9,389 bases of DNA. Origin: an uncultured Clostridia bacterium. GTDB taxonomy: Bacteria; Bacillota; Clostridia; Oscillospirales; CAG-272. The notes beneath the pieces are model-generated. The model searched no databases and was not told the DNA's origin. It worked only from the letters and a program-made list of their open reading frames with translations. The DNA lies in the NCBI GenBank assembly GCA_946404295.1, contig CAMJDE010000052.1, positions 1 through 9,389 of the forward strand, read 5' to 3'. Below, one piece after another: positions 5,673 through 9,389 of the stretch (its first letter is position 1; each line of letters begins with the position of its first letter). The translations under genes were made by a program, and so were the position numbers.

Positions 5673-6797
5673 TCAGTCCCGCGTTTTTCCCGAACGGCGC
5701 GACTGCCGCTCGGCGTCCTTGAACTTCTTGATCTGCGCCTTGTCGTCGTACATTTCGCGGTCGGCAAAACGCACCGCGTCCTCGACGGTATGGACCTTTT
5801 CTTTTTTGGCGTACCCGAAGGCGCAGACATAGGGGGTCTTCGCCATCTCGTTCCGCATCGCCTCGATCGCGTGGACGACCGCGCCCTCGTCGACGTTGCG
5901 GTAGAAGATCACGAACTCGTCGCCCCCGATGCGGTAGAGCGTACCGTTTTTCCCCACGTTCTTTTTCAGGACCGAAGCCACGGTTTTCAGCGCCGTGTCG
6001 CCCGCGTCGTGTCCGTAACTGTCGTTGATCAGTTTCAGATCGTTCAGGTCGATCGAGACGGCGTAGTCGATCCGGTTCGCGCCGTCGTTCATATCCGAAT
6101 AGTAGACCTGCCGGTTGAGCAGCCCGGTCAGCACGTCAAACCGCGCGAAATGCAGGTAGATGAAGAGATAGTAGAGAACGATCGACGAGGTAAAGATGGC
6201 GCTGTAATCGTCCGAGAAATCGGTGAACAGATAGAGCGGGACCCCGACCGCGGGGGCGAAGGTGATGAAGTAGAGGATCCAGCGGATCTGCCGCGTCTCG
6301 GAACGGAGAAAGATGACGTTCCGGACGAGAAACAGGACGAGATACAGCGCGAATACCGCGTAGGGAAGGTAGCGCAGAGGGCCCGACGCCCAGACGTTGT
6401 TCTCGTGATACCAGCAGACGAGGTGCGTCCATTGCGAGGAGAAGTAGAGCGGCACCGCGAGATTGGCGGGGAGCAGGATCAGAAAGTTCTTCTGCCACGA
6501 GAGCCGCGATTTTACCGTGATCATGGTCAGAACGAAGAGGATATACGGGTAGAGCGAGTATTTCACCGCCGTCAGCAGGGGGCGCGCGAGACTCAGCGTC
6601 TCAAAATCCTGCGTCCGGAGTTCGACGGTGTAAACGACCAGTTCGACGAACAGGAGAATAATGCCGGTAAAGGTCAGGCGCTTCATCCGGGAGGGGACGT
6701 GCGCCGATATTCCGAGCATAACGAGAACGCCGACGAACTCAAAGAGCACGACGTAGTTCTCGGTGATGAAATTCAAAACGCTTTTCAGATATTGCAC
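5673..6797 (-). CDS. Seven-helix membrane diguanylate cyclase (GGDEF)
   Basis: The 374-residue protein makes c-di-GMP from two GTP. About 215 N-terminal residues hold seven likely membrane helices (near 12-30, 40-58, 72-95, 101-118, 140-160, 170-188, 193-215), a sensor-like region that I cannot assign to a named family. The GGDEF domain begins after FDVLTGLLNR (about 217) and has an intact GGDEF at 291-295, preceded by LYRI, with SIDLNDLKLINDSYGHDAGD for metal and nucleotide binding. The inhibitory I-site (RxxD five residues before GGDEF) is absent; GKNG occupies 282-285, so product inhibition through that site is unlikely. The GTG at 6797 is preferred: TCCTTT at 6806-6811 (AAAGGA on the coding strand) lies 8 bases upstream. 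An ATG at 6845 would add 16 charged residues and lacks a ribosome site. First gene of a three-gene operon. Confidence 0.93.
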   Translation of the reverse strand: MQYLKSVLNFITENYVVLFEFVGVLVMLGISAHVPSRMKRLTFTGIILLFVELVVYTVELRTQDFETLSLARPLLTAVKYSLYPYILFVLTMITVKSRLSWQKNFLILLPANLAVPLYFSSQWTHLVCWYHENNVWASGPLRYLPYAVFALYLVLFLVRNVIFLRSETRQIRWILYFITFAPAVGVPLYLFTDFSDDYSAIFTSSIVLYYLFIYLHFARFDVLTGLLNRQVYYSDMNDGANRIDYAVSIDLNDLKLINDSYGHDAGDTALKTVASVLKKNVGKNGTLYRIGGDEFVIFYRNVDEGAVVHAIEAMRNEMAKTPYVCAFGYAKKEKVHTVEDAVRFADREMYDDKAQIKKFKDAERQSRRSGKTRD

Positions 6798-6805
6798 GGG
6801 CGGTT

Positions 6806-6811
6806 TCCTTT
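6806..6811 (-). promoter_or_regulatory. Ribosome binding site choosing the GTG start of the GGDEF gene
   Basis: AAAGGA on the minus strand, 8 bases before the GTG at 6797. It supports the GTG over the upstream in-frame ATG at 6845, where no such site is seen. Confidence 0.7.
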
Positions 6812-6865
6812 CGGGGGATCGTTCGGCTTTCGCGTATGCGCGCAAAAATAAACCGATTATTTCAT

Positions 6866-6894
6866 ATTATATCACGCCCGACGTGAAAAAGCAA
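6866..6894 (-). promoter_or_regulatory. Sigma-A-type promoter with extended -10 for the GGDEF operon
   Basis: On the minus strand: TTGCTT (6889-6894), a 17-base spacer, then TATAAT (6866-6871) preceded by TGA, giving an extended -10 TGATATAAT. Transcription would begin near 6858-6860, leaving a leader of about 60 bases before the GTG at 6797. The ATG at 6845 would lie within about 15 bases of the predicted transcript start, further reason to reject it. Confidence 0.8.
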
Positions 6895-6933
6895 GAGTCA
6901 GACGGCAGATTGTCAAAAAAGAGAAACGGGGGG

Positions 6934-7053
6934 TCGGCTGACGCCGAAATGATATATCCGCCGGGGCGGATATGATATACCGACCGCGAGCGGTCGGTAT
7001 GATATACGCGACAAGAGTCGCATATGATATATTTGCGGCGGAGCCGCAAATAT
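6934..7053. repeat. Second hairpin array with GAT linkers
   Basis: Five hairpins lie in a row: TCGGC-TGAC-GCCGA (6934-6947), ATATCCGC/GCGGATAT (6954-6973), ATACCGACCG/CGGTCGGTAT (6977-7000), ATAcGCGAC/GTCGCaTAT (7004-7025, one C-A mismatch) and ATATTTGCGGC/GCCGCAAATAT (7029-7053, perfect 11 bp). The last four are each separated by exactly GAT and share outer ATA/TAT pairs, so the joints read TATGATATA, while inner stems are unrelated between units but complementary within them. This is the same plan as the array at 3427-4049 with different sequences. It lies between the terminator of the gene at 7101-8342 and the promoter of the GGDEF operon and encodes nothing recognisable. Confidence 0.85.
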
Positions 7054-7065
7054 GAAAAGTGACTG

Positions 7066-7098
7066 AAAAAAAAGAAGCGCGCCCCGCGGGGCGCGCTT
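7066..7098 (-). terminator. Intrinsic terminator of the membrane-protein gene
   Basis: On the minus strand, 2 bases after the TGA at 7101-7103, comes an 11-bp stem AAGCGCGCCCC / GGGGCGCGCTT followed by TC and then eight Ts (A8 at 7066-7073 on the plus strand). This is a canonical rho-independent terminator for the regulator/membrane-protein pair and separates it from the GGDEF operon. Confidence 0.9.
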
Positions 7099-7100
7099 GT

Positions 7101-8342
7101 TCATTCCCTGTGCAGATCCCGTTGACTTTCAAAGTATTCTTCCAATCCGTAGACTTCAAACGCGGGAACGAGTGCCTCGGCGTAGACGCGGATCCCGTTT
7201 TCCTCGTTGATCCCAACCAACTTATAGAACGCGTAGAAGGGAACGCCCCTGAAATAACGGATCGTCGCGTACGCGTACCCGTGAAAATCCACTTCCGGCT
7301 GTCTTGCCATACAGAGCGGGCAGGCGTGGATTCCGAACACGTATCCGCCGTAGAGCAGTTCCTCCGCTCTCTCAAGGGAGATCCGCTTGACGTTTGCCGC
7401 CGTCCTGACCGCGTCGGGAAGATAGCGTGTGAACCGAACGTCGGAGTGGGGGCGCCACCCGTTATCCTTGAAGTAGAAAGTAACGACGATCCGGTCGCAC
7501 GGAGAATCGTAGAAAATCGACGACCAAACGTGACCGGGCGCGTCCGCTTTCTTGTAAAAGGTTACGTAGATGCAATCCGTTTCGCCGGAATAGACGTGAA
7601 ACGTTCTTTCGATCCCGACGTCGGGGAGATCAACGTCGAACAGGGCGCACAGTTTTTCCCGCGCCCATTCGAGCGATGCGGCGATCTCTTCGTCGGTCAT
7701 CGCCGGATCGATCGACACCGTTTGTCCGTCGAGGGTGATTGCCGAGGCGGCGTCTTTTGAAATCTCCGGGGAAAAATGGAAACTCTCCGTCAACCTGTTT
7801 AACGAAAAGAACAAAAAAGGTTGTTCCTTGGTCATCAAAGCCAGTAGACGACCGGGGTCTTTCTCGTCCCGAAACTGCAATTCTGCTTCGGGAACCCCGA
7901 ACGCGGCGCAGATTTTTCCGTAATAGCGGTCGGCAAAGGCGCGCAGGTTTTCTTCGGTCATCAAACGATTCTGCGGATACAGCCCGTAGATCGGCAGGTA
8001 TTCGTCGCTCGGAAGCGGTTCGATATAGAGGTACGCGTCGTCCGAGACGTCAATCGTCCGATATGCTTTCGTCCCGTCCGTCATTCTGTTCAAACCCGCC
8101 ATGTCCGCCACTTCCGCGGCGGAGAAAGCTGCGTCGCCGAAGGTAGGGACGTAGGTTGAGACGGCGTAATAGAGAAACAGGACGGCGCCCGCGACAAGAA
8201 GCAGACAGGCACATTCCGCGAGTACCGCAAAACGGCGGCGCGGGCGTTTCGTTTTTACGGGAGAGGCGGGCGCGACGAATGCGAGATCGAGAAAGCGTTC
8301 GTTGATTTCGGTCAGCGCGTCAAACAGCGCGGTCGAGTTCAT
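7101..8342 (-). CDS. Single-pass membrane protein, anti-sigma-like partner of the XRE-sigma4 regulator
   Basis: The 413-residue protein has a short N-terminal segment (MNSTALFDALTEINERFLDL), a basic patch (KTKRPRRR, 30-37), one hydrophobic helix (about 38-60) and about 350 residues that should face outside by the positive-inside rule. The late part contains GGYVFGIHACPLCMARQPEV, with a Cys341-x-x-Cys344 pair, and ends in GIRVYAEALVPAFEVYGLEEYF. I recall similar C-terminal regions in uncharacterised clostridial membrane proteins but know no function. The N-terminal segment resembles the 'EIDDxxIEEA' start of clostridial proteins that follow sigma-factor-like genes, so a cytoplasmic regulator-binding tail is inferred. 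The ATG overlaps the upstream stop (ATGA), and AAGGAGGG at 8349-8356 lies 6 bases before the start. A strong terminator follows. Confidence 0.8.
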   Translation of the reverse strand: MNSTALFDALTEINERFLDLAFVAPASPVKTKRPRRRFAVLAECACLLLVAGAVLFLYYAVSTYVPTFGDAAFSAAEVADMAGLNRMTDGTKAYRTIDVSDDAYLYIEPLPSDEYLPIYGLYPQNRLMTEENLRAFADRYYGKICAAFGVPEAELQFRDEKDPGRLLALMTKEQPFLFFSLNRLTESFHFSPEISKDAASAITLDGQTVSIDPAMTDEEIAASLEWAREKLCALFDVDLPDVGIERTFHVYSGETDCIYVTFYKKADAPGHVWSSIFYDSPCDRIVVTFYFKDNGWRPHSDVRFTRYLPDAVRTAANVKRISLERAEELLYGGYVFGIHACPLCMARQPEVDFHGYAYATIRYFRGVPFYAFYKLVGINEENGIRVYAEALVPAFEVYGLEEYFESQRDLHRE

Positions 8343-8791
8343 AGTTTTCCCTCCTTAACGGCTTTTTTGAGTTTCTTTCGTGTCTTTGACAGGATGCTGC
8401 GGACGTGGTTTTCTTTCAGCCCGTATTTCTTCGCGATCTCGGGCGCCTTTTTCATATAATAGTAGCGATTGAGAAAGAGATTTGCGTCCCGCGGCGAAAG
8501 GGTCTCCAAGAAACGGTCGAGCAGGGCAGGGAGCCCTTTGGCGGGCAGCGTCGCGCCCTTCGGAATACACCCTTCGAGTTCCCGGAACAAAAGATCGTTC
8601 CGATCGATCAGTCGCTCGATCGGGACGCCGAACAGTCCGGCGATCCGTTCGATCGTCGCGTAGTCCGGGCGGCGTTCTCCGAGTTCCCATTTCGAGACGA
8701 GTTCCCGGGAGACGAAAAGACGGTCGGCAAACTCTTTTTGCGAGAGTTGTTCAGCGGTACGCAGTTGCGCGATCGCGTTTGCAATTTCCAC
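8339..8791 (-). CDS. XRE helix-turn-helix / sigma-70 region-4-like fusion regulator
   Basis: The 150-residue protein has two DNA-binding parts. Residues 5-61 are an XRE (Cro/CI) domain: LSQKEFADRLFVSRELVSKWELGERRPD then LFGVPIERLI. Residues about 94-146 resemble sigma-70 region 4: LETLSPRDANLFLNRYYYMKKAPEIAKKYGLKENHVRSILSKTRKKLKKAV, with a second helix-turn-helix at 116-143. No sigma region 2 is present, so it cannot be a complete sigma factor; it may be a regulator that touches RNA polymerase or the -35 region. The GTG start at 8791 has AAGGGGGGG (8800-8808) 8 bases upstream. It is first in a two-gene unit, coupled by ATGA to the membrane protein that may control it, and its promoter faces that of the divergent gene at 9006. 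Confidence 0.88.
   Translation of the reverse strand: MEIANAIAQLRTAEQLSQKEFADRLFVSRELVSKWELGERRPDYATIERIAGLFGVPIERLIDRNDLLFRELEGCIPKGATLPAKGLPALLDRFLETLSPRDANLFLNRYYYMKKAPEIAKKYGLKENHVRSILSKTRKKLKKAVKEGKL
8349..8356 (-). promoter_or_regulatory. Strong ribosome binding site inside the end of the regulator gene
   Basis: AAGGAGGG on the minus strand, 6 bases before the ATG at 8342, lies within the codons for KEGKL, the last residues of the upstream regulator. The downstream protein can therefore be made by both coupling and strong independent initiation. Confidence 0.8.
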
Positions 8792-8832
8792 GCGTATATC
8801 CCCCCCTTCCGAGCGTTGTATCTTTCGCTTTC

Positions 8833-8861
8833 ATTATACGGGAAATCCGAACAAAAGTAAA
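8833..8861 (-). promoter_or_regulatory. Sigma-A-type promoter of the XRE-sigma4 operon
   Basis: On the minus strand: TTTACT (8856-8861), 17 bases, TATAAT (8833-8838). The leader before the GTG at 8791 would be about 35 bases and holds the AAGGGGGGG ribosome site. It is divergent from the promoter at 8924-8952, so both may be controlled from the shared region. Confidence 0.75.
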
Positions 8862-8889
8862 GGTACATTTTGCACCCGTTCTCCCCCGC

Positions 8890-8911
8890 GCGCGCCTCGT
8901 CGCGCTTTTTT
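8890..8911 (+). terminator. Small hairpin with T-run in the divergent intergenic region
   Basis: GCGCG (8890-8894) pairs with CGCGC (8901-8905) around CCTCGT, followed by six Ts (8906-8911). The stem is only 5 bp and no plus-strand gene lies just upstream, so this may be chance or may stop stray plus-strand transcription before the promoter at 8924. Confidence 0.3.
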
Positions 8912-8923
8912 CTTCCTCCGTTC

Positions 8924-8952
8924 TTGATTTTCTTCCTTTTTTCCTGTATAAT
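8924..8952 (+). promoter_or_regulatory. Sigma-A-type promoter of the divergent gene
   Basis: TTGATT (8924-8929), a 17-base T-rich spacer, then TATAAT (8947-8952). Transcription would begin near 8959, giving a leader of about 47 bases before the ATG at 9006, with AAGGAG at 8991-8996. Confidence 0.8.
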
Positions 8953-9005
8953 TTCTTTTATAGGACTTCACCGTTTGAGAAAGCCGCACGAAGGAGCAAG
9001 AAAGA

Positions 9006-9389
9006 ATGAAGAAAAGAATAGGACTCTGGCTCGGGCTTGCGGGCGCTCTTGTCGCCTGCACCCTGCTGATCGTTTTCAGCGGGGTGAAGCACCGTAACGA
9101 TCCCGTTCCCCCCTCCGACGACGAGATCGACGCCATGATCACGCGGATCATGCGCGAGGCGGAACCGAACACCCACGTCACGCTCGGCGCGTTCGACGAG
9201 GGCGTCTCCGGGACCTACACGGCGACTTCCCCCGAGACGCAGGCGTATTCCTCGGGCTTGATCCTCGACGCTCCGCGGAATATCGTCATCAACGTCGTTC
9301 TGAACGAGGAGGCGGAGGAACTGCCCCCCGTGTCGACGGGACAGTTGAACGGCATTTGCCCCGAAATAGCAAAAGGGGAACCTTATAGG
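9006..9389 (+). CDS. Exported or membrane-anchored protein, 5' part (3' end outside window)
   Basis: The frame is open from the ATG at 9006 to the right edge, 128 codons without a stop. AAGGAG (8991-8996) lies 9 bases upstream and a good promoter precedes it. The N-terminus is MKKR followed by a hydrophobic stretch to about residue 25. LVAC at 15-18 fits a lipobox, but hydrophobic residues continue after the Cys (TLLIVF), so a membrane anchor is as likely as a lipoprotein signal. The visible remainder is acidic (SDDEID, LNEEAEEL), with no motif that I recognise. It is transcribed divergently from the XRE-sigma4 operon, with 214 bases between starts, and may be its target. Confidence 0.8.
   Translation, partial: MKKRIGLWLGLAGALVACTLLIVFSGVKHRNDPVPPSDDEIDAMITRIMREAEPNTHVTLGAFDEGVSGTYTATSPETQAYSSGLILDAPRNIVINVVLNEEAEELPPVSTGQLNGICPEIAKGEPYR

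Noticed and set aside
5657..5830. 58-codon upstream extension of the lipoprotein frame
   Set aside because: It overlaps the GGDEF coding region, is Arg/Ser/Thr-rich and would bury the signal peptide; the GTG at 5656 has a ribosome site.
6798..6845. 16-codon upstream start for the GGDEF protein
   Set aside because: No ribosome site is seen, and it would lie almost at the predicted transcript start.
5559..6851. Plus-strand open frame of 430 codons opposite the GGDEF gene
   Set aside because: Antisense shadow: the opposite strand encodes an intact membrane GGDEF protein and a lipoprotein signal with good starts and a promoter.

Overview
The window is GC-rich bacterial DNA. Gene style (strong AAGGAGG-type ribosome sites, GTG starts, sigma-A-like TTGxxx-N17-TATAAT promoters, ATGA stop/start overlaps, XRE/sigma-region-4 regulators, a CxxC membrane protein) suggests a high-GC clostridial Firmicute, probably an uncultured gut-type lineage. 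That placement is inference; the window holds no rRNA or other marker gene.

Layout. (1) 2-3359, plus strand: the 3' end of a PHP-domain metallohydrolase gene, then a cytoplasmic GH2 beta-mannosidase-like gene with a complete catalytic pair. A small two-hairpin repeat lies between them. (2) 3360-4076: a gene-free convergent junction filled by about 29 consecutive hairpins with conserved linkers, built as two copies of a left block, an apex and a right block. (3) 6797-4077, minus strand: an extended -10 promoter drives a seven-helix membrane diguanylate cyclase, a lipoprotein of unknown function, and an MmcQ/YjbR-family protein that starts inside the lipoprotein stop codon. (4) 6934-7053: a second, sequence-unrelated hairpin array with GAT linkers, next to a clear intrinsic terminator. 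(5) 8791-7101, minus strand: a regulator joining an XRE helix-turn-helix to a sigma-70 region-4-like domain, coupled by ATGA overlap to a single-pass membrane protein whose large domain should lie outside the membrane. (6) 9006-9389, plus strand: the start of a divergent exported-protein gene, cut by the window end.

Functionally there are three separate units: sugar/phosphoester metabolism on the left, a c-di-GMP synthesis operon in the middle, and a regulator/membrane-partner pair on the right that resembles a sigma/anti-sigma pair but lacks sigma region 2. The most unusual content is the two hairpin arrays. Within a unit the arms change together so that pairing is kept, while linkers stay fixed, and one unit (3884-3899) has one old-type arm and one new-type arm. 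The structure, rather than any encoded protein, appears to be what is maintained.
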